From Halopseudomonas pelagia CL-AP6 (GTDB lineage Bacteria > Pseudomonadota > Gammaproteobacteria > Pseudomonadales > Pseudomonadaceae): DNA of 64,000 nt. Shown here piece after piece: positions 25,681-35,459 of the stretch (within the stretch, counting starts at the first letter, position 1; every line of letters begins with the position of its first letter). The position numbers were made by a program, and so were the translations under genes. Below the pieces are notes generated by a model. That model was not told where the DNA came from, did not search any database, and saw only the letters and a program-made list of their open reading frames with translations. The stretch covers positions 372,001-436,000 of the forward strand of contig NZ_AROI01000009.1 of the NCBI RefSeq assembly GCF_000410875.1. The letters run 5' to 3'.

Positions 25681-27117
25681 TTAAGCCTGCTTCACGTTAT
25701 AGCCATAGATAGACTTGACCTCGAGGAAGTCCTCAAAGCCATAGTGACCCCACTCGCGGCCATTGCCTGACTCCTTGTAACCACCGAAGGGCGCTTTGTT
25801 GTCCAGCGGCGCACCGTTTAGGTGAACCATGCCGGTACGGATGCGGCGAGCCACATTGCGCGCGCGATCCAGATTGGCCGAAGACACATAGCCAGATAGC
25901 CCGTAGTTAGTGTCATTGGCAATGCGCACTGCCTCATCGTCATTCTCATAACCAATGATCACCAATACCGGACCGAAAACTTCTTCCCGGGCGATAGTCA
26001 TATCGTTGGTCACATGACTGAAAATAGTCGGCTTGACGTAATAGCCTTTGGTCAGACCTTCGGGACGATCCGGACCACCGACAATCAGCTTGGCATTTTC
26101 TGCTATACCATCTTGGATCAGACCCTGAATCTTGCTCCACTGCGCCTTGGATACCACCGGACCGATCACGGTATCTTCCGCATTCGGATCGCCAGCCTTG
26201 ACCTTGGCTGCAACTGCTTTGGCAATTTCAGCGACTTCCTCCATACGGCTGTTGGGCACCAACAAGCGGGTAGGAGCGTTGCAGGATTGACCACTGTTGT
26301 TCATGCAGGACATTACTGCGTGACCAACCATCTTCTCGAAGTCAACGTCATCCAGCAGGATATTGGCTGATTTGCCGCCCAACTCCAATGCCACGCGTTT
26401 GATGGTGTCAGCACCGGCCTTCATTACCTGACGACCTGCGCCGGTGGAGCCGGTAAAGGACATCATATCGATACCCGGATGCGAAGACATGGCCGCGCCC
26501 ACCGTTGGGCCGTCGCCGTTGACCAGGTTGAACACGCCAGCCGGCACGCCCGCTTCCTCAAGAATCTCAGCTAGAATCAGCGCGGACAGCGGCGCCACTT
26601 CAGATGGCTTCAGCACCATGGTGCAACCGGTAGCCAGCGCCGGTGCGACCTTGCAAGCCATCTGGTTCATCGGCCAGTTCCACGGGGTGATCAGACCGCA
26701 GACGCCGATAGGCTCCTTGACCACCAGCGTAGTGCCGATCTCTTCCTCAAATTCGAATTCTTTCAGGGCGTCCAGGGCAGCAGAGAAATGCCCAATGCCT
26801 GATGGCGCTTGTGCCGTTTTCGCCAGCTTGGCCGGTGCGCCCATTTCGATGGAAATGGCTTTGGCCAGATCGGGCTGACGCCTGGTCATTACAACGAGGA
26901 TTTTTTCCAGCAGCGCAATGCGCTCCTCGCGGCTGGTTTGGGAGTAGGTTTCAAATGCCTTCCGCGCGGCTTCGACAGCCAGATCAACATCTTCTTTGTT
27001 GCCCAAGGCAATGGTCGCAGCCACTTCTTCGGTGGCCGGATTGATAACGTCCAGGGTCTGCTCGCCCTTGGGCTTGACCCACTGGCCGTTGATAAAGAAC
27101 TCGGTGTAATGACTCAT
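25681..27117 (-). CDS. NAD(P)+-dependent aldehyde dehydrogenase family protein
   Basis: A 478-residue enzyme. The catalytic cysteine lies in NNSGQSCNAPTRLLV, the general base glutamate in VALELGGKSANI, and the nucleotide-binding FTGSTGAGRQV precedes them. The C-terminal APFGGYKESGNGREWG is typical. Family members oxidise aldehydes to acids; specificity cannot be assigned from sequence alone. Single gene with its own terminator. It is divergent from iscR. Confidence 0.93.
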   Translation of the reverse strand: MSHYTEFFINGQWVKPKGEQTLDVINPATEEVAATIALGNKEDVDLAVEAARKAFETYSQTSREERIALLEKILVVMTRRQPDLAKAISIEMGAPAKLAKTAQAPSGIGHFSAALDALKEFEFEEEIGTTLVVKEPIGVCGLITPWNWPMNQMACKVAPALATGCTMVLKPSEVAPLSALILAEILEEAGVPAGVFNLVNGDGPTVGAAMSSHPGIDMMSFTGSTGAGRQVMKAGADTIKRVALELGGKSANILLDDVDFEKMVGHAVMSCMNNSGQSCNAPTRLLVPNSRMEEVAEIAKAVAAKVKAGDPNAEDTVIGPVVSKAQWSKIQGLIQDGIAENAKLIVGGPDRPEGLTKGYYVKPTIFSHVTNDMTIAREEVFGPVLVIIGYENDDEAVRIANDTNYGLSGYVSSANLDRARNVARRIRTGMVHLNGAPLDNKAPFGGYKESGNGREWGHYGFEDFLEVKSIYGYNVKQA

Positions 27118-27263
27118 ACTAAATAGACTCCCTAATGTACTGTTCGCAAATCAACCAAAACGATAGCACTACCTGCGCCATACCTGCACGCAAGTATCAG
27201 CGATTTTATGTTTTAAGCGATGTCCTCTTTCAAAATAGCCTGTGGCTATCAGGGTGATTGCTG

Positions 27264-27292
27264 TTCAGCCGCTGGCCAAATGTCTTTATAAT
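27264..27292 (+). promoter_or_regulatory. Upstream candidate promoter of the suf operon
   Basis: TTCAGC (27264-27269) and a perfect TATAAT (27287-27292) at 17-base spacing, ahead of iscR. It lies upstream of the IscR-like operator and could give a second start site. Confidence 0.45.
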
Positions 27293-27323
27293 GCCCGCGT
27301 TTAGCGCCTTCTGTACCCGCCGA

Positions 27324-27348
27324 ATACTTGACTAAATTGCTTGGCTAT
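27324..27348. promoter_or_regulatory. IscR type 1 operator-like site
   Basis: The 25-base segment starts ATACTTGACTAAATT and ends in GGCTAT. It agrees with the published E. coli IscR type 1 consensus (ATASYYGACTRWWWY followed by AGTCRRSTAT) at 22 of 25 positions by my count. It overlaps the -35 of the proximal promoter at 27328-27356, the arrangement expected for repression by [2Fe-2S]-IscR of its own operon. Confidence 0.8.
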
Positions 27349-27356
27349 TGCATTAT
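27328..27356 (+). promoter_or_regulatory. Proximal promoter of the iscR-suf operon
   Basis: TTGACT (27328-27333), 17 bases, then CATTAT (27351-27356). It would give a leader of about 25 bases before the iscR ATG and lies largely within the IscR-like site. Confidence 0.6.
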
Positions 27357-27388
27357 GCCTAGCATGTTTAACCGGCTCGGGATTGCCA

Positions 27389-27871
27389 ATGCGACTGACC
27401 ACTAAAGGCCGCTACGCGGTGACAGCCATGCTGGATTTGGCGCTGCATGAAGACCAGGGGCCGATAACCTTGGCGGATATTTCTCAGCGCCAAGGTGTAT
27501 CTATCTCTTATCTTGAACAGCTATTCGCCAAATTGCGTCGCTGCCGCTTGGTAGAGAGCGTAAGAGGGCCCGGCGGTGGTTATCGACTGGCGGGTGGCCC
27601 GGCTGCCATCAGTGTTGCTCAGATTGTCGAAGCGGTGAATGACTCCATGGATGCCACCCGTTGCTTGGGCCGGGGTGACTGTCAACAGGGGGAAGTTTGC
27701 TTGACCCATCATCTGTGGTCCGATCTGAGCGACCGGTTGCATCAATTTCTAAGCGATATCAGCTTGGCTGATCTGGTGTCTCGCGAGGATATTCAACGAG
27801 TGCGTAGTCGTCAGGACAAGGTGGGCTGTATTAACAGCCCTACAGTGTCTGAGCTGGAGCGCATTATCTGA
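27389..27871 (+). CDS. iscR: Rrf2-family Fe-S regulator IscR
   Basis: 160-residue winged-helix regulator starting [20 protein letters not shown]. The [2Fe-2S] ligands fall at exactly the E. coli IscR numbers: C92, C98 and C104 in [14 protein letters not shown], with H107 in CLTH. It should therefore sense Fe-S cluster status and repress its own operon when clusters are plentiful. The start is the ATG at 27389; an upstream in-frame TTG would add non-conserved residues. It heads a SUF operon here, not the isc genes it accompanies in most pseudomonads. Confidence 0.93.
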   Translation: MRLTTKGRYAVTAMLDLALHEDQGPITLADISQRQGVSISYLEQLFAKLRRCRLVESVRGPGGGYRLAGGPAAISVAQIVEAVNDSMDATRCLGRGDCQQGEVCLTHHLWSDLSDRLHQFLSDISLADLVSREDIQRVRSRQDKVGCINSPTVSELERII

Positions 27872-27997
27872 AGCGGCCTGCAAGAGCCGCTCGATCATTG
27901 TTGGCGGACCTGCCTGAGTGCTGGTACATCCACTAACAAGCCTGATTTGACGTAGCAGCCGGGCCGTTTGCCCTGGTTGCCTGATTGAGGTGATACC

Positions 27998-29434
27998 GTG
28001 ACTGAACAAGTCGAGAGTCTTATCAAGAAGGACTATGCGGCTGGATTTCATTCAGCTATCGAGTCCGACACTTTGCCGCCCGGCCTGGATGAAAGCGTTG
28101 TGCGCTTTATCTCGGCGAAGAAGGGTGAGCCAGAGTGGTTGCTTGAATGGCGGCTGAAGGCCTTCCGCGCCTGGCAGGAAATGGAAGAGCCTACCTGGGC
28201 TCACGTGCACTATCCGGAAATTGACTTTCAGGCGGTCTCGTACTTTTCCGCGCCCAAGAGCATGGCTGACAAACCCCAAAGTCTTGCCGAAGTTGACCCC
28301 GAACTGATTGCTACCTATGAAAAGCTCGGCATTCCTCTGCACGAACAGGAAATGCTCGCAGGCGTAGCCGTGGATGCCGTGTTCGACTCAGTCTCGGTCG
28401 TGACCACCTTCCGCGCCAAGCTCGAAGAAGCCGGAGTGATTTTCTGTCCGATCAGTGAAGCGGTGCACCGTTGCCCCGAGCTGGTGAAAAAATACCTCGG
28501 CAGCGTGGTCCCGCCAAAAGACAATTACTACGCGGCGCTGAACTGCGCAGTGTTTTCGGATGGCTCCTTTGTTTATATCCCTAAGGGCGTACGTTGCCCG
28601 ATGGAGTTGTCGACTTATTTCCGCATCAACGAAATGAACACCGGGCAGTTCGAGCGCACCCTGATCATTGCCGAAGAAGGCTCGCATGTGAGCTATCTCG
28701 AGGGCTGTACCGCGCCGATGCGCGACGAGAATCAGCTGCACGCAGCGGTAGTCGAACTGGTGGCGCTGGATAACGCGACCATCAAGTATTCGACCGTGCA
28801 GAACTGGTATCCAGGTAACGCGGAAGGTAAGGGCGGCATTTATAACTTTGTCACCAAGCGCGGCATTTGCCATACCAACGCGAAGATTTCCTGGACCCAG
28901 GTCGAGACCGGTTCGGCCGTGACCTGGAAGTACCCCAGCTGCATCCTCAAGGGTGACAACAGCGTCGGTGAATTCTACTCGGTGGCGCTGACCAACAACT
29001 TTCAGCAGGCCGATACCGGCACCAAGATGATCCATTTGGGCAAGAACACCCGCTCGACCATTATTGCCAAGGGTATCTCCGCAGGGCGCAGCAACAGTGC
29101 CTATCGCGGTCTGGTGCGTTTCAACCCAGGTGCGGACGGTGCGCGTAACTTTACCCAGTGCGATTCCCTGCTGATCGGTGATCAGTGCGGCGCTCATACT
29201 TTCCCCTATATCGAAAGCCGCAATCCGACGGCGGTGGTCGAGCACGAGGCCACCACCTCAAAGGTCAGTGATGACCAGATGTTCCTCTGCCAGCAGCGCG
29301 GCCTGGATGCGGAAAAGGCCATTTCCATGATCGTCAACGGCTTCTGCCGCGAGGTGTTCAAGGAGCTGCCGATGGAGTTCGCGGTGGAAGCAGGCAAGTT
29401 GCTGGAAGTCAGTCTCGAAGGCTCGGTGGGTTAA
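27998..29434 (+). CDS. sufB: Fe-S cluster assembly scaffold protein SufB
   Basis: A 478-residue SufB, the scaffold subunit of the SufBC2D complex on which clusters form. Recognisable blocks are [34 protein letters not shown] and [21 protein letters not shown]. The start is a GTG at 27998 five bases after GAGGTGA, a strong ribosome-binding site. It lies 126 bases after iscR, a gap that holds no terminator. Confidence 0.95.
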   Translation: MTEQVESLIKKDYAAGFHSAIESDTLPPGLDESVVRFISAKKGEPEWLLEWRLKAFRAWQEMEEPTWAHVHYPEIDFQAVSYFSAPKSMADKPQSLAEVDPELIATYEKLGIPLHEQEMLAGVAVDAVFDSVSVVTTFRAKLEEAGVIFCPISEAVHRCPELVKKYLGSVVPPKDNYYAALNCAVFSDGSFVYIPKGVRCPMELSTYFRINEMNTGQFERTLIIAEEGSHVSYLEGCTAPMRDENQLHAAVVELVALDNATIKYSTVQNWYPGNAEGKGGIYNFVTKRGICHTNAKISWTQVETGSAVTWKYPSCILKGDNSVGEFYSVALTNNFQQADTGTKMIHLGKNTRSTIIAKGISAGRSNSAYRGLVRFNPGADGARNFTQCDSLLIGDQCGAHTFPYIESRNPTAVVEHEATTSKVSDDQMFLCQQRGLDAEKAISMIVNGFCREVFKELPMEFAVEAGKLLEVSLEGSVG

Positions 29435-29486
29435 CCCGTTGCCACGACTGGCGTCCCTTTAATTCAATAGTTATTAGGCAGTTAAT

Positions 29487-30242
29487 ATGTTACATATCAA
29501 GGATTTGCACGCGAAAGTTGGTGATAAGGATGAAGATATTCTCAAGGGTTTGAGTATCGACATCAAGCCGGGTGAAGTGCACGCGATCATGGGCCCCAAC
29601 GGCTCCGGTAAGAGTACCCTGGGCAATGTATTGTCCGGCCGCCCAGGCTATGAAGCCACCGCCGGCATTATCACTTTCAAGGGTCAGAATCTGCTGGAAC
29701 TGGATACTGAAGAGCGGGCCCGCGAAGGGCTGTTTCTAGCGTTTCAGTACCCGGTCGAGATTCCTGGTGTCAGCAATATGGAATTCCTCAAGGTCTCTCT
29801 GGATGCCAAGCGCAAGCACGCCGGCTTGCCGGAATTGTCGTCCGTAGAGTTTATGAAACTAGCGCGTGAAACCAGCAAGCGCGTGGACCTGGATGCCAGC
29901 TTCCTCAAGCGCGGTGTCAATGAAGGCTTCTCCGGTGGCGAGAAGAAGCGCAATGAGATCATGCAGATGATGCTGCTTGAGCCGTCTTTGTGCATTCTCG
30001 ACGAGACCGACTCCGGTTTGGATATCGACGCCTTGCAGGTAGTCGCTGATGGCGTCAACAGCATGCGTGACGGTCAGCGCAGCTTTATCGTTGTTACCCA
30101 CTACCAGCGTTTGCTTGACTATATCGTGCCGGATTACGTACACGTGCTGGCCGGTGGTCGCATCGTCAAGTCCGGCGACAAGAGCTTGGCTCTGGAGCTG
30201 GAAGCCAAAGGCTACGGCTGGCTGGAAAACGAGGTTGCTTGA
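29487..30242 (+). CDS. sufC: Fe-S cluster assembly ATPase SufC
   Basis: 251-residue ABC-type ATPase. Walker A is GPNGSGKST, the signature is FSGGEKKRNE, and Walker B ends in LCILDETDSGLD. It powers conformational change of SufBC2D. Normal length; four bases separate its TGA from the sufD start. Confidence 0.96.
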   Translation: MLHIKDLHAKVGDKDEDILKGLSIDIKPGEVHAIMGPNGSGKSTLGNVLSGRPGYEATAGIITFKGQNLLELDTEERAREGLFLAFQYPVEIPGVSNMEFLKVSLDAKRKHAGLPELSSVEFMKLARETSKRVDLDASFLKRGVNEGFSGGEKKRNEIMQMMLLEPSLCILDETDSGLDIDALQVVADGVNSMRDGQRSFIVVTHYQRLLDYIVPDYVHVLAGGRIVKSGDKSLALELEAKGYGWLENEVA

Positions 30243-30246
30243 ACCT

Positions 30247-31557
30247 ATGACAGATTTTCAACGACAGGCGCTGACCTTAGCTCAAGAGCAGACTAGCCCC
30301 GAGTGGCTTACGCCGCTGCGAGAGCAGGGTGCCGCCCGATGGGCCGCCGCTGCCTGGCCGACGCGCAAGACGGAGTTATGGAAATACACCCCTCTGACGC
30401 CGCTGCAGAATACCTGCCCTAGCCAATGGGCGGTAAAGCCGAACGGCGACTGGCAGCAGGGTATTGAGCCGATCGAGGAGCTGGATGCCACGCGACTGGT
30501 TTTTATCAATGGCCAGTTTTCTGCTGAGCATTCCAGTGCCCTGCCTGAGGCGGTGGTACGCTTTGCCGACGCCAATGCCGGGCAGAGTGAGCTGATCAAA
30601 CAGCATCTGGGCAAGGTAGTGGATGCCGAGCGCCATCTGTTTGCCGCGCTGAGCAACGCCTGGGCGGCCGACGGTATTCTGGTGCATGTGGCTGCGGGGC
30701 AAAAGCTCGGCAAGCCGCTGTATGTGCTGAATGTGTCTACGCCTGAAGCAGAGCCTGCGGTCAGCAACCAGCGCCTGCTGATGGTGCTGGATGACAATAG
30801 TCAGGCCGAGGTGATCGAACACTTTCTCTCCAGTGCAGAGCAGCAGAACGGCTTCGTGAATACCCTGACCGAAGTGGTAGTGGGTGCGAACGCGCAGGTG
30901 CAGCACTACCGGATCAACCTGGAGCAGGAAGATTTGCTGCACGTCGGCGGCGTACACGTCGACCTGCATCGCTCTTCACGTTTCTACGGTTTTACCCTGG
31001 CGCAGGGTAGCCGCCTGAAACGTATTGACTATCAGGTCAATCACCGCGGCGAGGGTGCGCATCTGGAATTGCATGGCGTCTATCTGCCGCGCAACAAGCA
31101 GTTGATCGATTATCACACCAACGTCGAGCACTGCGTACCGCATTGCACCACCAATGAAGTGTTCCGCGGCATCGTTGGCGATGCTTCAAAGGCGGTATTC
31201 AACGGGCGGATTCATATCCATCCGCAGGCGCAGAAAACCCTGGCACAGCTAAGCAACAAAAACCTGCTGACCTCGCATCAAGCCGAGATCAATACCAAGC
31301 CCGAACTGGAAATCTACGCTGACGATGTACGTTGTGCCCACGGCGCAACCATCAGCCAACTGGATCAGACTTCGCTGTTCTATCTGCAGAGCCGCGGCGT
31401 ATCCAAGGCCGATGCGATGAGCATGCTGAGTTTCGGCTTTATCAACGAGCTGCTCAACGAGGTGCCAGAGCCAGCAATTCAGCATTATCTGCGTCCGCGT
31501 CTGGCTGCACTGTTTGGGCGTGAAGACACTGAACTGGGACAACTGGCCTATGAGTGA
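30247..31557 (+). CDS. sufD: Fe-S cluster assembly protein SufD
   Basis: 436-residue SufD starting MTDFQRQALTLAQEQ, with the conserved EIYADDVRCAHGATISQLD and FYLQSRGVSKADAMSML near the C-terminus. It pairs with SufB in the scaffold. An open frame continues upstream into sufC, but the ATG at 30247 fits the family start. The last eight bases overlap sufS. Confidence 0.95.
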   Translation: MTDFQRQALTLAQEQTSPEWLTPLREQGAARWAAAAWPTRKTELWKYTPLTPLQNTCPSQWAVKPNGDWQQGIEPIEELDATRLVFINGQFSAEHSSALPEAVVRFADANAGQSELIKQHLGKVVDAERHLFAALSNAWAADGILVHVAAGQKLGKPLYVLNVSTPEAEPAVSNQRLLMVLDDNSQAEVIEHFLSSAEQQNGFVNTLTEVVVGANAQVQHYRINLEQEDLLHVGGVHVDLHRSSRFYGFTLAQGSRLKRIDYQVNHRGEGAHLELHGVYLPRNKQLIDYHTNVEHCVPHCTTNEVFRGIVGDASKAVFNGRIHIHPQAQKTLAQLSNKNLLTSHQAEINTKPELEIYADDVRCAHGATISQLDQTSLFYLQSRGVSKADAMSMLSFGFINELLNEVPEPAIQHYLRPRLAALFGREDTELGQLAYE

Positions 31558-32794
31558 GCAGGCGCTGAAAAATCTGCCGACTTTTGATGCCGAGCGTATC
31601 CGCGCGGATTTTCCGATTCTGGAGCAACAGGTTAACGGGCATCCGTTGGTGTATCTGGACAATGCCGCGACCACGCAGAAACCCGAAGCGGTGATTCAGG
31701 CGATCGTTGATTATTACCGTCATGACAACAGCAATGTGCACCGCGGCGCGCATGCGCTGGCCGAGCGCGCGACCGAGAAATTCGAGAACGCTCGCAGCAA
31801 GGTCGCTGCATTCATTAATGCGGCCGAATCGCGTCAGGTGATCTGGACCAAGGGCACTACCGAAGGCGTTAACCTGGTGGCCGCGACCTGGGGTCGGGCG
31901 AATCTCAAGCCCGGTGATCGGGTATTGGTATCGGCCATGGAGCACCATTCCAATATAGTGCCCTGGCAAATGGTCGCGGCGGAGAGGGGCGCCACCGTAG
32001 AGGCCATCCCGGTCGATGCGACCGGTACCATCGATATGGCGGCTTATGCCGCAATGCTCGATGAGCGGGTAAAGATGGTCGCCTGTGGGCATGTATCCAA
32101 CGCCTTCGGCACTATTAATCCGATTGAAGACATTATTCGTCTGGCTCATGAAGCAGGCGCTCTGTGTTTGATTGACGGCGCTCAAGCGATCAGCCACTGG
32201 GCGGTCGACGTGCAGGCGCTGGATTGTGATTTTTACGTATTCTCTGCGCACAAACTGTTCGGTCCGACTGGCTTGGGCGTGCTCTACGGCAAGGTCGCAC
32301 TGCTTGAGGCCATGCCGCCGTATCAGGGCGGTGGCGAGATGATCGAGACTGTCAGCTTTGCCGGCACCACCTACAACCAGTTGCCGTATAAATTTGAGGC
32401 TGGTACGCCGGATATTGCTGGCGTGATCGCGCTCGGCGCTGCGGTGGACTACGTGAACAGTTATGACCGCGTTGGCGCAGCAGCACATGAGCAGGCTTTG
32501 CTGGCTTATGCTGAAGACAAGGCGCGCGCCACACCCGGTTTGACGCTGGTAGGCACGGCGGCGAATAGGACCGCAGTGATGAGCTTCCTGCTGGAAGGTG
32601 CGCACCCGCATGATGTCGGCATGCTGCTCGATCAGCAGGGCGTGGCCGTGCGTACGGGCAACCACTGCGCGCAACCGATCATGGATCAATACGGCATTCC
32701 GGGTACGGTGCGGGCCAGTTTCAGTATCTACAACACTTTCGCAGACGTTGATCGTTTGTTTGAAGCCCTGACCAAGGTCAGGCAGTTTCTGTGA
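31550..32794 (+). CDS. sufS: Cysteine desulfurase SufS
   Basis: 414-residue PLP enzyme that mobilises sulfur from cysteine. Motifs: YLDNAATTQKP at the N-terminus, the PLP lysine in FSAHKLFGPTG, and the catalytic cysteine in RTGNHCAQPIMDQYG, the compact group II (SufS) form. The ATG at 31550 overlaps the end of sufD, implying coupling. It works with SufE encoded three genes downstream. Confidence 0.95.
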   Translation: MSEQALKNLPTFDAERIRADFPILEQQVNGHPLVYLDNAATTQKPEAVIQAIVDYYRHDNSNVHRGAHALAERATEKFENARSKVAAFINAAESRQVIWTKGTTEGVNLVAATWGRANLKPGDRVLVSAMEHHSNIVPWQMVAAERGATVEAIPVDATGTIDMAAYAAMLDERVKMVACGHVSNAFGTINPIEDIIRLAHEAGALCLIDGAQAISHWAVDVQALDCDFYVFSAHKLFGPTGLGVLYGKVALLEAMPPYQGGGEMIETVSFAGTTYNQLPYKFEAGTPDIAGVIALGAAVDYVNSYDRVGAAAHEQALLAYAEDKARATPGLTLVGTAANRTAVMSFLLEGAHPHDVGMLLDQQGVAVRTGNHCAQPIMDQYGIPGTVRASFSIYNTFADVDRLFEALTKVRQFL

Positions 32795-32825
32795 TCAGTC
32801 TCTGCAATCCAAGAGGAGTCATGGC

Positions 32826-33182
32826 ATGAGCGTTGAATCCTTCGATCCAGGCAGTCAAGTGGTCACTGTGACCCCTGCGGCGCTGGAGCATTTTCGCCGG
32901 CAACTGGTTTCCCAGGTGGGCAAGTCAGTGCGTCTGAGCGTGAAGAAAAGCGGCTGCACGGGCTTTATGTACGTGATTGATATGGTCGAGCAGGGCGCGG
33001 AGAGCGATCTGCATTACCATCTCGACGAGCAGGTTGAACTGCTGGTTGATCGCGACAGCTTGGCGGTATTATCCGGCACCGAAATTGACCTGGTTAACGA
33101 GGGTATCAACCGTCAAATCAGGTTTATCAATCCCAACGTCAAAGACCAGTGTGGTTGTGGCGAAAGCTTTAGTGTGAGCTGA
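32826..33182 (+). CDS. HesB/IscA-type Fe-S carrier in the suf operon (SufA-like)
   Basis: A 118-residue A-type carrier with the three conserved cysteines: one in KKSGCTGFMYV and two in QCGCGESFSV. It would receive clusters from SufBCD and deliver them to target enzymes. The N-terminal nine residues are not conserved. AGAGGAG lies upstream. The operon position supports a SufA role; an IscA or ErpA name cannot be excluded by sequence alone. Confidence 0.9.
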   Translation: MSVESFDPGSQVVTVTPAALEHFRRQLVSQVGKSVRLSVKKSGCTGFMYVIDMVEQGAESDLHYHLDEQVELLVDRDSLAVLSGTEIDLVNEGINRQIRFINPNVKDQCGCGESFSVS

Positions 33183-33183
33183 C

Positions 33184-33717
33184 ATGGAAAGACGTATGGT
33201 GGTCGCACAGGCTGATTGTCCTGCGCGCCGGGTTCCGGACGGCACACCGCTGACCATTCCCAAGGATACTTTTGTAACCATTACCCAGGCACTGGGTGGT
33301 AACTACACGGTGACCTATCACGGGCAGATGGTCCGTGTGGATGGTACTGACGCGGCCAATCTGGGCCTGGAGCCGGAGCTGCTGAGTTTTCCGCCTCCGG
33401 TTGATGACCTGATAGACGAGGCGCAGGTTTGGGAAGCTTTACGCACGGTTTACGATCCGGAAATTCCGGTGGATCTGGTGAATCTGGGTTTGATTTATTC
33501 GGTGGCGATTGATCAATCGACTAAGCGTGTGGATATCAGTATGACCCTGACAGCACCGGCCTGTGGCATGGGCCCAGTGTTGGTGGGCGATGTTGAGTAC
33601 CGTGTGCGCCGTGTACCCAACGTGGACCTGGTCAAGGTCGAGCTGGTGTTCGATCCGCCCTGGAGCCGCGACATGATGAGCGAAGAGGCTCAACTGGAAA
33701 CCGGAATGTTCTTTTAA
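33184..33717 (+). CDS. sufT: Fe-S assembly protein SufT (MIP18/DUF59 family)
   Basis: A 177-residue protein. An N-terminal ~70-residue extension precedes a MIP18/DUF59 domain with VYDPEIPVDLVNLGLIY, MTLTAPACGMG and VELVFDPPWSRDMMSEEA. SufT-type proteins help maturation of Fe-S proteins; the exact step is unsettled. One base after the hesB-like stop, so coupled. Confidence 0.9.
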   Translation: MERRMVVAQADCPARRVPDGTPLTIPKDTFVTITQALGGNYTVTYHGQMVRVDGTDAANLGLEPELLSFPPPVDDLIDEAQVWEALRTVYDPEIPVDLVNLGLIYSVAIDQSTKRVDISMTLTAPACGMGPVLVGDVEYRVRRVPNVDLVKVELVFDPPWSRDMMSEEAQLETGMFF

Positions 33718-33756
33718 AGTGGCTCTTTCAAGGTGATTCTTTAAGGTGATAGTTGC

Positions 33757-34173
33757 ATGAGCGAGTTTGGTACCGACATCAGCAGCGAGGACATCGTCGA
33801 TACGTTGGCCTTCTTCGACAGCTGGGAAGATCGCTATAAGTACATCATCGACTTGGGCCGCGAGCTGCCGCCAATGGATGACAGCCAGCGCACCGAAGCA
33901 AACATCGTGCGTGGCTGCCAGAGCCAGGTCTGGCTAGCCAGTGAAGAGCGTGACGGGCGCCTCTATTTCGTCGCAGACAGCGACGCCTTTATCGTCAAGG
34001 GCTTGCTCGCTGTGGTCCTGGCGGCTTATAACGGCAAAACGCCCACGGCTATCCTTGAATTCGATATTGAAGACTATTTCGGGCAATTGAATCTGATCAA
34101 GCATTTGAGCGTTACCCGAGGGAACGGTTTGCGGGCCATGGTTAAGCGTATTCAGGCTACTGCGGCGGCTTGA
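33757..34173 (+). CDS. sufE: Sulfur acceptor protein SufE
   Basis: 138-residue SufE that accepts persulfide sulfur from SufS and enhances its turnover. The acceptor cysteine is C54 in IVRGCQSQVWL. The leader holds two AAGGTGAT copies 13 bases apart; the second, six bases before the ATG, is the likely ribosome-binding site. Last gene of the suf operon; no clear terminator follows. Confidence 0.93.
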   Translation: MSEFGTDISSEDIVDTLAFFDSWEDRYKYIIDLGRELPPMDDSQRTEANIVRGCQSQVWLASEERDGRLYFVADSDAFIVKGLLAVVLAAYNGKTPTAILEFDIEDYFGQLNLIKHLSVTRGNGLRAMVKRIQATAAA

Positions 34174-34328
34174 TTTCCGGACTTTTACGCATTGATGGGC
34201 AGGCAATTGTGCCATGCTGGCGTCAGGCTATTGTGGGTAACGGCAGCGGACTATAAAGTGCGGCTTCGGGCGAAAAGCCCTCGGACATAATAATAACAGA
34301 GCCACTTGAGAGTTCTATACAGGATTCC

Positions 34329-35333
34329 ATGCAGAGCATCTTGATACGTCTCAGAGAAGACTTTCAGTTATCCATCATTACCCTGGTCGGGCTGTGCTCG
34401 CTGATTGGTATTACCCCTTATATCGTCTTTCGGCTATTGGAAGGTAACCTGTGGGTAGGGCTGGTGGACACCTTTCTGGTGGTTGGCACCGGGTTCGCTG
34501 TTGTCTATGCCTGGCGTACCGGCGATACCATCAAGCCTGGGCAGTTTCTTGCCCTGATCTATTCTGCCGGTGCGGTGCTGGTTTCGATTAATCTCGGCGT
34601 AAACGGGCTGTTCTGGTTCTACACACTCATCCTGTTCAACTTCTTTGTAGTGCCGCCGGTACAGAGTGCGGTGGCCACCGTGGCTGCTCTAACCGTGGTC
34701 TGCACCTACGGCTACCTGAATCCTGGGTTAGTGTTCGAAAGCCATTACCAGATGACCTCCTTTGCCGTGACCTGCTTGATTGCCAGCCTGTTTGCCTCGG
34801 TATTTGCTTATCGCGGTCGTCGGCAACGCGAACAGCTGATTGAGCTGGCTACGCTGGATCCTTTAACACGCGCTGGCAATCGTAGGGCGATGGACAGCGA
34901 GCTGGACATCGCCATGGCTGATTATCAACGTCATGCCAACTCTTACGGCATGTTGGTGCTCGATCTGGACCTGTTCAAGGAAGTAAATGATTTGTACGGG
35001 CACAAGGCCGGCGACCTGGTGTTGACCGAGTTTACCCGGATCGTCAAGCAAAGTTGCAGGCAGTCCGATCGACTATTTCGCATGGGCGGTGAGGAGTTCG
35101 TGCTCCTGTTGCCGATGGTCGACCGCCAAGGGCTTGAGCAGGCCGCCAGTCACATTCGTTGCAGTGTGGCAGAGCAGTTGCAAACATCCCATGGCCCGGT
35201 GACGGTATCTATTGGTGGCTGCATGCTGCATCAGCACGCCAATAGCGATGATTGGATGCATGAAGCTGACCAATGCTTATATCAGGCCAAAGAGCTCGGT
35301 CGTAATTGCCATATCATCAGTCCCAAAGACTGA
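34329..35333 (+). CDS. Membrane-anchored diguanylate cyclase (GGDEF)
   Basis: 334 residues. The first ~165 residues hold about five to six hydrophobic helices; the rest is a GGDEF domain with GGEEF at residues 253-257 and an inhibitory-site RxxD (RQSD) five residues before it. The active-site loop and I-site both being intact predicts c-di-GMP synthesis with product feedback. No recognised sensor domain besides the membrane part. Single gene. Confidence 0.9.
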   Translation: MQSILIRLREDFQLSIITLVGLCSLIGITPYIVFRLLEGNLWVGLVDTFLVVGTGFAVVYAWRTGDTIKPGQFLALIYSAGAVLVSINLGVNGLFWFYTLILFNFFVVPPVQSAVATVAALTVVCTYGYLNPGLVFESHYQMTSFAVTCLIASLFASVFAYRGRRQREQLIELATLDPLTRAGNRRAMDSELDIAMADYQRHANSYGMLVLDLDLFKEVNDLYGHKAGDLVLTEFTRIVKQSCRQSDRLFRMGGEEFVLLLPMVDRQGLEQAASHIRCSVAEQLQTSHGPVTVSIGGCMLHQHANSDDWMHEADQCLYQAKELGRNCHIISPKD

Positions 35334-35459
35334 ATTCCGGTTATCAGTCATTCGCATGATCTGGGCGCTTTGGTCGTTGCACTGGGCTCGTGTTGCTGTA
35401 TGTCGACGATGAGATTAAAGAGCGCTCCTGACAAGCCCTGGAACGCTGGTTTGGACCTG

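Noticed and set aside
31454-32689. A 411-codon minus-strand frame opposite sufS
   Set aside because: Its length is striking, but it is entirely antisense to sufS, has no domain and would break an obvious operon.
34240-34300. GGGC-GAAAA-GCCC hairpin after sufE as a terminator
   Set aside because: The stem is only four pairs and no T-run follows.
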